A stretch of DNA of 24,396 bases from Elysia marginata (Eukaryota > Mollusca > Gastropoda > Plakobranchidae): contig BMAT01011533.1 in assembly GCA_019649035.1 (NCBI GenBank), positions 286,898 to 311,293 on the forward strand. Direction: 5' to 3'. This document shows positions 1-10,300 of the stretch, piece after piece. Both the position numbers and the translations under genes were made by a program. The notes beneath the pieces were generated by a model. That model saw nothing but the letters and a program-made list of their open reading frames with translations, was not told the DNA's origin and ran no database searches. The stretch's first letter is position 1. The number at the start of each line of letters is the position of its first letter.

Positions 1-49
1 ACCTAGTTTGATTGATTTTCACTGTACCTACATCATATTTTTTCATCAG

Positions 50-97
50 ATGATCCTCCTGGGCTTCGTATACAAGTGCATGCAAGAAATGGGCCTG
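50..97 (+). CDS. Candidate internal exon (E0) of unrecognised spliced gene
   Basis: A pyrimidine-rich acceptor ending in TTTTTTCATCAG at 49 precedes a 48-nt open block, which is followed by a good donor (CTG|GTATGT). Read in phase 0 it gives 16 hydrophobic, helical-looking residues (MILLGFVYKCMQEMGL). Read one base later it ends in phase 1, which is what the 1141 acceptor of the next exon needs. The phase-0 reading instead requires the next exon to start at a second AG, five bases downstream (1146). I cannot decide between them from sequence alone. This is the least certain exon of the chain, and the gene must continue upstream of the window. Confidence 0.4.
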
Positions 98-574
98 GTA
101 TGTACTTTAACAAAACTGATGAAAGAAAAGTCATGTTCTTATTTTGCCAACTTGTATAGGTGGTTTGCCATTTATCTCCATACTCACTACACTTTTGCCA
201 AGCCCTTTTTAATACTTAAACCTAACTTTTCTGGTTAGTAAATGGGAATTTTCTTGCACCAAAAAGTAATTGAATATTGAAACCTTTGTTCAAACTGGGG
301 ACTGAACTTGTGACTTTCAGCATGACAGCTGAATAACATTGCAACAGTATGTAATAGATGATTAAGTTCACTGATGGGTCTTGTCTTCTTAACAAAAAGA
401 GCTACAACTGTTTCATAATTATATTACTTTCTTTTTCTGCAATGTCTAGTTTAGGTAAATGATAGGATCAGATGAAACTTAAGTCAAGGATAACATGAAA
501 ACTGCCATTGGTATTATCATATTTCTTCTGTCTTATTAGCCATAAACAACTGATCATTTTTAAACTAAAAAAAA

Positions 575-682
575 GGCCTTATATTTTCGGAAAAAAATGC
601 TTTATATTTTCGGAAAAATGCATTATATTTTAGGGAAAAAATGCCTAATATTTTAGGAAAAATGCCTTATATTTTAGGAATG
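575..682. repeat. AT-rich minisatellite, about five 18-25 bp units
   Basis: Five successive units share the core TATATTTTMGG followed by a run of A and ATG (CCTTATATTTTCGGAAAAA..ATG). Unit boundaries fall near 575, 600, 621, 644 and 665. The middle units vary in A-run length, typical of slippage. The units are read here on the plus strand; no coding potential is seen. Confidence 0.85.
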
Positions 683-819
683 TTTACTGTGACAGGGCTT
701 GATTGAAAATTATGACTTCTCTGATTATGGTTTCATAAGTTTCTTTTTAAAACACAAATAACTAGTATAATACAGAAAAACAGAATAAGACAAAAGCCAT
801 TAGTCCATATGAAGATCTC

Positions 820-1070
820 CCTGCGATAGTCATCATCTTCAACTTAAACTGAAATGTTTTGGCCACATGGCAAGATGAGAGGGCATTGGGAAAAGTCAGA
901 AGAGTCAACAGAAAAAGCAGACAAAAAAGGAGATGGGAGGGTATCTTTACAAAGTGGGAAAGTGTGACGTTGAGCTCAATTTAGATGGGTTAAGGTCAGG
1001 AAGAAGTGCAGACGACTGGTTGCCACATTTACTGTAGAACACCAACAGTCTCCACCATGGGATAGGTGAA
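820..1070 (+). mobile_element. Decayed 3' end of a non-LTR retrotransposon
   Basis: Read across several frames this resembles the C-terminal tail of non-LTR element polyproteins: KCFGHMAR (consensus like WFGHxxR), then a basic stretch, then KWESVTLSS (like W..LTLSEA), then RRLVATFTV. The last block and the following CCACCATGGGATAGG match a tail that I recall from invertebrate LINEs. Stops and frameshifts break it several times. No reverse transcriptase domain remains. The clade is uncertain. Confidence 0.6.
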
Positions 1071-1140
1071 AGCAAACATGAATAATCAGACATCTTTATA
1101 CTTTTGCACTGTTCACACACCATGCATAACTATTTTCCAG

Positions 1141-1298
1141 GTGAGGTGGCGAATCTTGTTATGGAGGCTTTTTTGGTGTGTGTAGAACCCAGCGCATCAC
1201 CGATTCCAGAGCAACTACAAAACCGATTCACCTTCTACCCTGTTGCCCTGATTTCTGGGAATAAGGCTCGATCCGCAGTGCTTTTAGAGTGGTTGGAG
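1141..1298 (+). CDS. Exon E1 of unrecognised spliced gene (3' part of a larger protein)
   Basis: The open frame follows the acceptor TATTTTCCAG (ends 1140) and runs to the donor GAG|GTTGGC at 1299. It gives about 52 residues, including VANLVMEAFLVCVEPS and YPVALISGNKARSAVLLEWLE. These read as two amphipathic helices joined by a proline-rich loop, as in helical-repeat (HEAT/ARM-like) proteins; that structural reading is inference. The frame stays open for 10 codons past the donor and then stops, so the exon end rests on the splice site. The exon ends in phase 0, matching E2. I do not recognise the family. The protein's N-terminal part lies upstream of the window, so neither full length nor role can be given. 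Confidence 0.65.
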
Positions 1299-2088
1299 GT
1301 TGGCATCAGTCTGGAAAAAAGTCCTTGTTGAATACCGTGTCTTGAGACCAATATGATTATTTGTTTGACAACCAAAGCAAATGATTGGGATGTTGGAAAC
1401 TTAAATTTAAGGAAACGACTTTGAAAGTAGATTTATTTCTATTTTTTCTCTTAATTATAAATAAAAATATTTCTAATATCTTTAATTATGTTTTTAATTT
1501 AGAAATAAAATAGACGAAAATCTTGCATAGTCAAGGTATAAACAAATTACATTAACTGAAGAGGAAATAATATACTATATTATTGCGTAAGTGCTCTAAA
1601 ATAGCTTTATTTAATGTGAAAATTTTCAAAATGCTCTGCTGGAGCATGCCCCAGGACCCCCATAGAGAAGCTCTGGTTGTAATTGATTTTGAGAATTACA
1701 TATGGATGGCTAAAAACTATCATCATTAGTTTGGAGTTGATTTGATGTCATCCATTTTTTTACTTCCATAATACAATTTATAGTGTTACAGAGAGTTAAT
1801 TCCTAATGATTGTTTTTGCAATCTTAGCACTGATGGTATTAACAGCATATGAGTGAAAAGGCATTAATATTTGGATGAGCTTTGAGCCAAACTTCACTGC
1901 TTGATAATGATCAGACAAATTATATTTTTACCAAAGAAGTATATATCCTGAGATCTAAATAACCTTCCAACACTGTTTGATTTTACACTTGGTAGCCTTG
2001 CAAACGTTTTATTGTAATCAGTTCCTTTTTCTTTAGAATTGTTTTCTCATCTACTTGTTTCATTTTCTTTTTATTTCCTATTTAACAG
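1299..2088 (+). other. Intron between E1 and E2
   Basis: No ORF of note. The stretch 1610-1680 is slightly GC-richer (CTGCTGGAGCATGCCCCAGG) and may be a repeat fragment, but I cannot place it. The 3' end is a long T-rich tract consistent with a splice acceptor. Confidence 0.5.
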
Positions 2089-2176
2089 AAACACTTTGAC
2101 TGTCACTCAGATGTTCTGACACTCTCTGATAATGATTTGAAGTTCATGCTTGTGCTTAGCAGTGCCTTTATGACAG
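2089..2176 (+). CDS. Exon E2 of unrecognised spliced gene
   Basis: The acceptor TATTTAACAG follows a long T-rich tract (about 2020-2086), and the donor is ACAG|GTAGGA. The 88-nt exon enters in phase 0 and leaves in phase 1. It encodes KHFDCHSDVLTL followed by SDNDLKFMLVLSSAFMT, an acidic turn and then a hydrophobic helix. The other two frames have no splice-compatible continuation. It joins cleanly to E3 through a split GAC codon. Confidence 0.7.
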
Positions 2177-2840
2177 GTAGGATATAAAGTTTTTTTTTTA
2201 CCTTGTTTGATTAGGACCACATAGATGATATAATTATATTACATAAGACATTATTTGCAGTGTAAGATGTACTTGCAATGAATGTTACTAGAATATGTTG
2301 CTCAGGCATAAATATATCTTAAATTTTGTAAATTAATTTTTTGTTTTCAATGACTACCCATTGCTAATTCCTTTCATAGTGGAATCTGCTGAAAATCAAA
2401 CCCTTTGAGGAAAAATCCTGCTTTGGATCAACCCCTCATATGGCAGTCCCATTTTTTGTTCTCTAAACTATGGCAAAATTCAACTTATTTTGGTCCCAAA
2501 GTGTTTTGTTTGTGTATATTCCATTGTACTTTATCCAAACATTCATACTTTTAAAAAGTATGAATTCCCCTCATTCATAATACAAACTTTCATTTCTATT
2601 TTTATTTTTTACTTTGGAGAACATTTTATTTTTGTGTTGTCAAGCATTATTGTGTTGGCGTGCAAAATTATTGTTCTTGCCCTCACTTGCCTTCAAAGAG
2701 GATATTTTCCAAAAGGAACAATGATTTGCACAATTATCTCATCCTAATTCTCTGATTTAAAGGATAAGAGTTCTAAAGACTAAAATTCATTGTGAAGCCA
2801 TTCTTGTGTCATAGGTGGGTGCTCTGTTGGCCTGTAATTT

Positions 2841-3167
2841 TTGAAAGACCATGTGACAGTGATATTCATCAGTGTTTTCTTCACTGAGACTTGGCTAACT
2901 GACTCAAAGGCTGACGTTTTTTATGTGAAAGAATTGGCTCCACCCGGCTATGTTTCAAGACGTTTTCCAAGGAGTGTGGAGGCCGGAGGGGGGATCTGTT
3001 GTGTGCTCAAATTAGGAATCATTTCAACGCTGAAACAAATATTTGACTTTCAAACCTTTGAAGCGTGCAAAGTTCAAGTTACATCAAATGAAAAGACTGT
3101 GATCTTTATATGCATTTACAGACCTCCACCTAGTCCAAAGAACAAATTTACAATAAAAAAATTTTAG
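2841..3167 (+). pseudogene. LINE endonuclease N-terminal part, ended by a frameshift
   Basis: An open frame of 108 codons contains the catalytic glutamate motif TETWL and the substrate-binding loop GYVSRRFPR and GGGICC, then YRPPP. It stops at TAG 3165-3167, immediately after a run of seven A (3155-3161). The continuation of the same domain (FRSEFQDCLDTYAIKKPIIL) is in the next frame, so a single-base change in the A run explains the break. The first Met codon is not the natural start: the element begins further 5', and that part is lost. Confidence 0.75.
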
Positions 3168-4375
3168 GTCTGAATTCCAAGACTGTTTAGACACCTATGC
3201 CATAAAAAAGCCAATAATTTTAGGGGATTTTAATTTTCATTTTGACAATAAGGAAGATAGTAATGTGAATAAACTTGAAAAGACCTTAGACACCTATGGA
3301 CTGGTTCAACACGTCTCAATATCAACACAGAAAAAAGGCCACATTCTAGACTGGGTCATTCCAGACAAAACCATGCCTATTGAAAACCTTTCAGTCCTAG
3401 ACAAAGAAATATCTGACCATTCAGTAATAACATTCAATTTGAGAATGGAAAAGCCAAAGCCTGTGAAAAGAACTATTGCCTGCAGAAATCTGAAAAGTGT
3501 AGACGATCGGAATTTTGCCTGCGACATAAAAAAAGAGGCAACGAACATCAAGCAACTTGATACTGGGGCTATGCTGGGAGCGTTTAACTCCAATCTACGA
3601 GCCATCCTAGATAAGCACGCACCTCTGAGAACAAGAACTGTCACACACCGACCCTTAGCTCCATGGATGAACGAGCAAATCAAAGAAGCTAAACAAGAAC
3701 GACGCAGAGCGGAGAGAAAGTGGAGAAAATCAGGCCTTACAGTTCACAGAGACATTTTTAAAACTTGCACTTTTAAAATAAAAAAACTAATAGACTCGGC
3801 AAAAAATGCATATTATCAAAATAAGATAGAAAACTATTCATCCACTAAAGCTCTTTTCTATGTTTCAAATTTCTTGTGTGGGGAATCAAATGAAAAAGTA
3901 CTTCCTAAAAAAATTCAAAGTAAAAATCTTTTAGAGAAATTTGGAAATTATTTCTGCGATAAAATCATTAAAATAAGACATCCTCTTGATTCATGTCATT
4001 CTGCGGCTGTATCTCATGATAATTTTGTCGGAACCATCTGGTCTTTATTTCACCCTGTATCATGTGATATCGTTAAAGAAATCGTCATGTCATCTCCTTT
4101 AAAATCTTGTGTTATTGATCCCATTCCAACGGACCTTCTTGTGAAGAACTTTGATTGCTTATTGCCTATTATTACTGACATTATTAATGACTCCCTTTTT
4201 ACAGGCACAGTTCCTACACCATTCAAGCATGCTATTATTTCTCCTTTCCTAAAAAAATCAAACTTGTCTTGTGAAGATTTGAAAAATTATCGTCCAGTGT
4301 CAAACCTGACATTTTTATCGAAAATTTTAGAGAAAGTAGTCCTCCGACAACTCAAAGTCCATCTATCAAATTTCC
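2845..4375 (+). mobile_element. Internal fragment of a CR1/L2-like LINE (endonuclease to start of RT)
   Basis: The fragment lies within the intron between E2 and E3, in the same orientation as the gene. In order it shows an APE-type endonuclease (TETWL at 2883, GYVSRRFPR, GGGICCVLK, YRPP, ILGDFNFHFD at 3217-3246, HILDWVI, SDHS with His codon at 3418), a basic linker rich in Arg/Lys, and the N-terminal edge of the reverse transcriptase (IISPFLKKS, then YRPVSNLTFLSKILEKVV near 4288). The element is missing its 5' end, the palm motif with the catalytic aspartates (YADD type) and its 3' UTR. It cannot be autonomous. The 5' and 3' limits are approximate; the 3' limit falls 10-20 bp before the E3 acceptor. 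Confidence 0.85.
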
Positions 4376-4392
4376 TCTATTGGCAGACATGA
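3157..4392 (+). pseudogene. LINE endonuclease C-terminal part, linker and start of reverse transcriptase
   Basis: An open frame extends from 3157 without an obligatory ATG; the first internal start-like codon is GTG at 3265. It carries the second half of the endonuclease, with LGDFN at 3220-3234 and SDH at 3415-3420 holding catalytic Asp/Asn and His residues. A charged linker (QERRRAERKWRKSGL) follows, then a region with PIPTDLLVKN and YRPVSNL, typical of the RT N-terminus in CR1/L2-like elements. Recognisable LINE sequence ends at about QLKVHLSN; the last codons are intron and exon E3 sequence. A 125-codon antisense ORF at 3306-3683 is its shadow. Confidence 0.8.
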
Positions 4393-4498
4393 AGGGACCT
4401 CCTGTATTGCTGCAATACTCTCTGGAAGATGTTTGTGAGGGAATTGGCTCCATCAATTGTAAACTGGACACAGATTATTGTAAACAACTTTGGGAAAG
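4387..4498 (+). CDS. Exon E3 of unrecognised spliced gene, directly abutting a LINE fragment
   Basis: The acceptor TTTCCTCTATTGGCAG ends at 4386 and the donor is GAAAG|GTAAAG at 4499. The exon enters in phase 1 (completing GAC with the last G of E2) and leaves in phase 2. Only this frame is fully open. It contains MKGPPVLLQYSLEDVCEGI and NCKLDTDYCKQLWE, and the shift in composition from the adjacent LINE reading frame is sharp. The LINE open frame runs through the acceptor and hits a stop at 4390-4392 inside this exon, so a naive ORF call would merge the two. The four cysteines within 36 residues show no recognisable metal-binding spacing. Confidence 0.7.
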
Positions 4499-6406
4499 GT
4501 AAAGTAAAACCATCTATAAATAAAAAGTCATTTTCAAAAACTCTGTATTGATTACTCTGAATTTCCCTTTGACCTTGTCAAGCCTTAGCTGTCAAATGAA
4601 AGACTATCTTCTTTTCTTCCTTTTCTTTTTTTTTTTTTTTTTTAATTATTTCGATTCTAAGCGTCCTGAATCCACAACTTAGACTGAATATGTTGTTATT
4701 CTTACCGTTTCAATGCCGCCCTGAGTAGTTTACATTTAGCAAATGTTTACCTAGTGATCACTCCTCTTCTTGTAATTTTGAAGTCCTACCTTTGCTGTAT
4801 GCATAGTTGCTTTTACTTGGAATTAAATGCATTTTCATTCGTAGATATACATGTCAGAGCTGCCAATGCTTTCTTGTATTTTTGTGCGTTGTTAAGCCCA
4901 AAATATGCTAGTACGATTTTATATAAAATGAAAATACGACTTTTTGGTCTTTTAAACCACTGTCGCTATGGTATGAAACTCGCGATGTAAGTCAAGTAAG
5001 TTCAGTTTGATACTGAGATTGTCTACCAGGAAGCAATGGCATATCTGCATATGCGCACAAATATTGTAGAATGTTTGAAATCATGTGTTTGGCTCAAGGT
5101 GAAGTTACAGTCATAAATATACTTTTGCCAATTAACCAACCTCTGGTGCAATCTGTGGAAGGAAATGTCCCCATGATCAATATTTTTAGGCGGACATCAT
5201 GGTTTTTCAGATTTAAGCTAATTTCAGCTTTTCCGCCCTGAAATTTGGAATTTCAGCTCAATTTTTTCTCAATTCTATTGAAAAAAAAAATGAATCAGTA
5301 ATTCAAGACCTGCTTGCAAGTAATCTTTTGCAGTATCAAACTAAATTAAGAGCACAACTTCTGCTCCTATCAATCTTACTCTTAAGTCTAGCTGGAACCC
5401 TCAAACCTAGCCCCCTTCCCCCCTCCCTTTTTTCTCATTGCCTCTATCTCACTAATCCTCTCCTTTTGTTATATCTCTACCCTTTGTACCATGTTCAACC
5501 TTAGAATAGAATAGCGATCTAACGAGACTGAGCTTAAAATTTTTTGGTCCCGTGGTGACGCTGGACAGTCCCATATGGACTGGGAATGGGGAAGTGCTCC
5601 CTCGTGACTCTATGGAGCGGAGGGTTTAGTAATACTCTAATAAACTAATAACTTTACTTTTGCATGCATATCTTTTAAAAACCCAAAATTAGTCAAAGAT
5701 TTTTAACCTCACATGAGCTTTAAACTGCAGATATTACTTATTTTTCAACTTATCGTACCGTGTAGCATGAACTTACAAAAAATGTTATCTAATCATCTAA
5801 TCAAAGCGGGTCACAAAAAGAATAGAAAGCACAGGGAAAAAAAAACTTGTGCTCCCATACGCCATCTAGAGAGTTGCCTTTGCTTGTTGTTACTCTACAG
5901 TTCTTTTAATTCCAAAGCACTAAGAGTCTCACGTCGCTTTCAAGGGCCATTAACAAACCTGTGATATCTGATACTCTTTCTATCTGGACATTGATTCTTG
6001 TGGTCATAGCATAGAGAATTGCATGTTTGCTCTCACTAAAGCCAACATAGTACTGACTCCATCATCAGAAACAGAGTGCTGCCTTTTTATATATGCAAAA
6101 TTGTTCTGGTAATATGAATGCAGAAGCCATTTTACTGCATAAAAGGATGACTTTGCAGTCTGTTGTTTGTTCAAAAATGCTTGCTCTTTTTTCTTACTTA
6201 CCTATTAGATTTACCATTGATCTTTTTTTTTCTTTTCGATGAACATACCATAAAAAATTTATGTTTTTGTTTCAAATAGAAAAGTGCAGTTCCCTTAAGT
6301 TGCAAACAATTCTCATCCTTTTTCATTTTTTTGCCGTCATCACTCACCCATAAATATGATGCATAAAATCATTATTATTGTTTTGACACAATTCATCCAT
6401 CCCCAG
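4499..6406 (+). other. Intron between E3 and E4
   Basis: No credible exon was found. A poly-T run lies at about 4625-4643. The stretch 5380-5640 is pyrimidine-rich and then GC-richer, with a short inverted repeat (CAGTCC/GGACTG at about 5564-5581), and it looks like an unclassified repeat. The ORF-like blocks at 4754-4990 and 5713-5964 have no family features. Confidence 0.45.
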
Positions 6407-6518
6407 GCTTTTTTCAACTTCAATTGCAGAAAAGGAAGAGATTTTTAAAGATGAGGTGCATTTATTCATGGACCATCTAGAAGAACTTTTGGAGCATTTA
6501 ATGAGAATATTCTTTAAG
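6407..6518 (+). CDS. Exon E4 of unrecognised spliced gene
   Basis: The acceptor CATCCATCCCCAG ends at 6406 and the donor is TTTAAG|GTAATT. The first G completes AGG from the split codon of E3; the remaining 37 codons are open and the exon ends in phase 0. It encodes LFSTSIAEKEEIFKDEV followed by FMDHLEELLEHLMRIFFK, a strongly amphipathic, Leu/Glu-rich helix. A second AG at 6427-6431 (TTGCAG) would break the frame with E3, so the upstream acceptor was chosen. Confidence 0.72.
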
Positions 6519-7281
6519 GTAATTGGCTGTCTCTTTGATATGGCAGTAACATGTTGACAATGACTGTTATGTTAATGTTTTTTAGTTGCTGTGTCTTTGC
6601 AATTTCAAACAAAGTGTATTATTTGGAAAGAAAAACTGAGCACACGGGTGAGAATTTTCAAAGCTAAGTCATGTTCATTTGTAAGTTAAAGTCTAATCTG
6701 TGTCTCAATGAAAATAAAAAAAAAATCTTACTAATTCTACAGATGAATCCTTTTAAGTCGAAATTCATAGAACTACAAAAATTACTTTGATTTAAAAACA
6801 GATAAAGGCTTACCCAGGATATTTTTCTAGAAGGACAAAGGTATTTGGAGTTCAAAAAAGTATTTGGACCCAGTATTTTCATTTCTGGTCCAAGGAATTC
6901 CACTGTATTTACATTTTCAATACTCCTATTCATATTTGGTTCCAAGAACTCAAACATAATTTACACTGTAAAAAAATCAAACATGACTTGGCTGCAATAA
7001 AATGAAAAGAGAAAAGCATATGAGTAGTCCTAGATCATAACAAAATCTCATATAGCTGAGTATAAAAATTGCACACATTATTTTTACAACACGAAATGGG
7101 ACGAATGCACAAACACATTACTTACTGAAAGCTTTTCTGAAGATAAAGTACAAAAGTATATCTGTTAAATTTGTAGATTTATTTGAATGATTCTTTCTTT
7201 GAATTAGGTTATAAATTGAGACTACTTGTAGTAAACAAATTAATTTTTTTTCTTTGTTATCTGCTTTGATTGGGCTGCCAG
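6519..7281 (+). other. Intron between E4 and E5
   Basis: AT-rich with nothing recognised. The 97-codon antisense ORF at 6664-6957 has no motif and a low-complexity composition. Confidence 0.5.
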
Positions 7282-7344
7282 AAGCTTACCCTGTCTGAAG
7301 TTGGGACATCTGCTGCTTATGTCTCACACCTTGGAAAAATTAAG
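7282..7344 (+). CDS. Exon E5 of unrecognised spliced gene
   Basis: A short 63-nt exon lies between the acceptor GGGCTGCCAG and the donor TTAAG|GTTTGT, in phase 0 at both ends. It encodes 21 residues beginning KLTLSEVGTSAAYVSHLG. Its length is an exact multiple of three, so it could be skipped without a frameshift. Support comes from splice sites, phase and the absence of stops. Confidence 0.6.
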
Positions 7345-10300
7345 GTTTGTATCATTCTAAATTAAATTTCATCCTTTTAACCTTCTCTGTATGAGGTGAG
7401 GTTCAACACTGTTTGACATATCGTAGCTGTACACCACATAACTCACAGAGAAGATCAACTTCTAAAAATGAGATCTATTTCTCTTTGTTGGTCAGGGGGT
7501 GTAAAATTAAGCCAAGCTACCTTCCCCAGTAAAATTTTACTGCTCTATAGAAGTCAGGGGGTACCAAATGACCCCAAACCACCTAACCGGATAATCCAAT
7601 AGTTTTTCTTCTCTGCAGCAGTCAGATCAGGGGGTGTGTAACAAACGAAGATATAGAAACCTCCATTGTAGTATATTGTTTAAAAAGTTTAAAATAATAT
7701 AGGACTTTGCTTCTCATTAAAATATAATTATGCCATGATATTCACAAAGCTTGCTAGAGGTATTCATTGAGTTTTAGGGTTAGTAATTAAAGTTAGGAGA
7801 GCAGTCTGTAGTTGCTGCATACCCCAGGATGTGGAAAAGGCTTATCAGACTAATTATAGTGATTAGTTAGATGACTGATCATTTTACGAAAATAATCCTC
7901 AAAACAACACAAACGATTCACATGTAGAAAAAAGTTTGTGTAGTTGCATAAATGGTTTAGTGCAGTACATATGTCTTTCTTTGCTGATGATTCTTTAGTT
8001 CAGAAAACATTTTTTTTTCCAGAAATTTTTAAACTAAGGTAGACCACACCTGAACCAATAACAGTTGATGTGAAAAGAAAGGGCTAAACAAAAGAGAAAT
8101 AGGTACAGAAGATGCCTCATAATTTCAGGGCTGCCACTTATTTGTGGATCCCCGTGATTCATGAGATTCTCCATGTGTCTGTGTTCTGATTTGCCGTTAT
8201 ATTTTTGTAACTCGTGGCACAAAATTGTCTGTGGCGACTACGGATACACGCCAGCTGTTGCCTCATCGATTGGTAGGCAGAGAGGCATATAGTCTAGTGA
8301 TAAAGGGTGGCGTTTGCCACAGTTCATTAGGTTTACCTGTATCCGAGTGTACGATCACACTAACTTGACCCCTGAATTTGCGAGAGATCAAGTCAACACA
8401 CTCTAATGTAACCAATGAAAGAGCTGTATCACTTTAGCAACCGTGATCTCATAACCGGCGTCCTTCACCTACCTGCTTGAATGGGGGGATTCAACTCAGG
8501 GGCGCTGATTCCCTAGACTCATGCCGCTTTTCATAAACAACCACACGGATTTATATACTATACATATGAATAAAGTATTCTAGATCTGGGAGTGAATGGA
8601 CCATAGGAAACAAAACAACAGACTTCAACTTTACAAACTTATATTATATCTCATTATATGAACTGCACAATGTAAATAAAACCATGTGAAAGATCGGCAT
8701 TTCGTCTGATTGTCTTCTAAGTTTCATAATAACCCGACAGTGATCTATTATTATATTTGAATCCGTGGGAATGAAGAAAAACTTTGAGCTGAGAGGATTT
8801 TTGTAATTATACTCAAAGAATCTTGTTTGTTTCCTAAGCCTCCCCACTTGTTCATGGAATATCAACCCTGTCTCTTATTCTACCTTTACATGCATGGAAA
8901 AGCCAAATGATTCCATAGATCATAGCCACCTCTGTTCTGGGATGTCAACTTTGTGCAGTGAGTGTTGATCATAAGCCTTTCATGCTTTTGATGTGTAAAA
9001 CTGTTTATGGTAAAGCGCCAAACTTTTTGTAAGCCTCTATATAAACTTTGAATCAAGAGAATTAAACTTCATAAACTTCAAATTATGACATTGAATTGAA
9101 CAAATCTAAAAAGGAAATAAAAGCCTCACACCAGAGAGCTTCGAATTATGAGAATTTTGAATTATCAGACTTTAATTTTATGAATTATTTTGGTATTTTT
9201 CTTATTTTTTTTATTGGATATACAAGGTATGCCATAAAACAAAAGCCTTTGTTGCTGAAATTAGGCTAAATTGAAACAAAGATAGTTTAGAGTCCACTGG
9301 CTACCAAGGAAAACAACCAATGCGCTTTGAAGTGTTTTAGATCACAAAGCTGTACACTCTTGCAGTAGGGCTATTAGTCAACTCTGTGTGTAGGTCGTTG
9401 TCTGTGTAACATGCCTTACACCCTTCAACATTAGCGCTATCAACAGATGTGCAAGACCTCTCCCTCAATAATTTTTTTGTAGGTAAAACTCAAAGAGAGA
9501 TCAGAACAAAGTGGATGACTGTGACATGAACTTAAAATTCTCATTCTAGGGGCATATGTATCAAATTTTGAATGTAGTTTTCCAAAACTAATTCCATCCG
9601 TATATGTTTTCTTGTTAATGAGTTATGACTTATTTTTGCCTTTTTGCATTAAAATAAGTACTTTTCATGAGATATTCTATTTAACGTGTAATTTGTACTG
9701 TTTCTAGTAGGGTACGGGTACATGGATACACTGTAGTAACACAATATGAGTACAGATTAAGTACTTTATTATTGACTGATGATTTCCAAATAACGGAAAT
9801 GTTATTTAGTTCTAAAAAATGACCTCATCACCTACAGTCCAAACTACAGTGAAAACCTCTTAATTCAAATCTCAAGGAAATCGTAAGAAAGTTAGACTTA
9901 GGAAGATTCGAATTATACACATAGGAATCAGGTTTATTGTACTTGGACATTTTCTCTTCTCACCAGGCTCTTTGTATAATTGAAAAAGTAGAAGCACAAT
10001 GGTTCTATGAGGGACAAGACATCTGGGTGGGATTGGGAGGGTAGCTTTGTTAACAAGGGTGTTAAACGTAATTTTGAGTTACTATACTGCTGGGGAACTG
10101 AGGGAAAATCTGTTTAAGTTGTAATCTAAACTTAGATGTAAGAGAACAGAACTTTGTTAACTTGAAACTATGAGTTCAAATGTAACAAAAAAGTGAATCT
10201 CACTACTGGAAAACTTTGAGTGGTGAGAAATTCGAATTATCAGACTTTGGTTTTGGAAGTTTCCAATGAAACATATATGTCTTGCATTCTGTCCAAATAA

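Larger units (their letters stand above)
98..1140 (+). other. Intron between E0 and E1
   Basis: AT-rich sequence with no credible ORF. It contains the five-copy minisatellite at 575-682 and the decayed LINE tail at about 820-1070. The ORF-like block at 8-238 overlaps E0 and then runs into intron sequence. Confidence 0.45.

Noticed and set aside
1104..1331. 75-codon ORF taken as a small gene
   Set aside because: The first 12 codons are intron (ending in a splice acceptor) and the last 10 follow a donor; the middle is exon E1.
1610..1680. GC-richer patch with GGAGCATGCCCCAGGACCCC
   Set aside because: It may be a repeat fragment, but no family, ends or second copy in the window could be shown.
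3306..3683. 125-codon minus-strand ORF
   Set aside because: It lies entirely antisense to the LINE endonuclease/linker frame and shows no domain of its own.
5380..5640. Pyrimidine-rich then GC-richer block as a LINE 3' UTR or LTR
   Set aside because: No terminal repeats, no coding remnant and no recognised 3' end; left unclassified.
6664..6957. 97-codon minus-strand ORF within an intron
   Set aside because: AT-rich, low complexity, no motif and no splice context.
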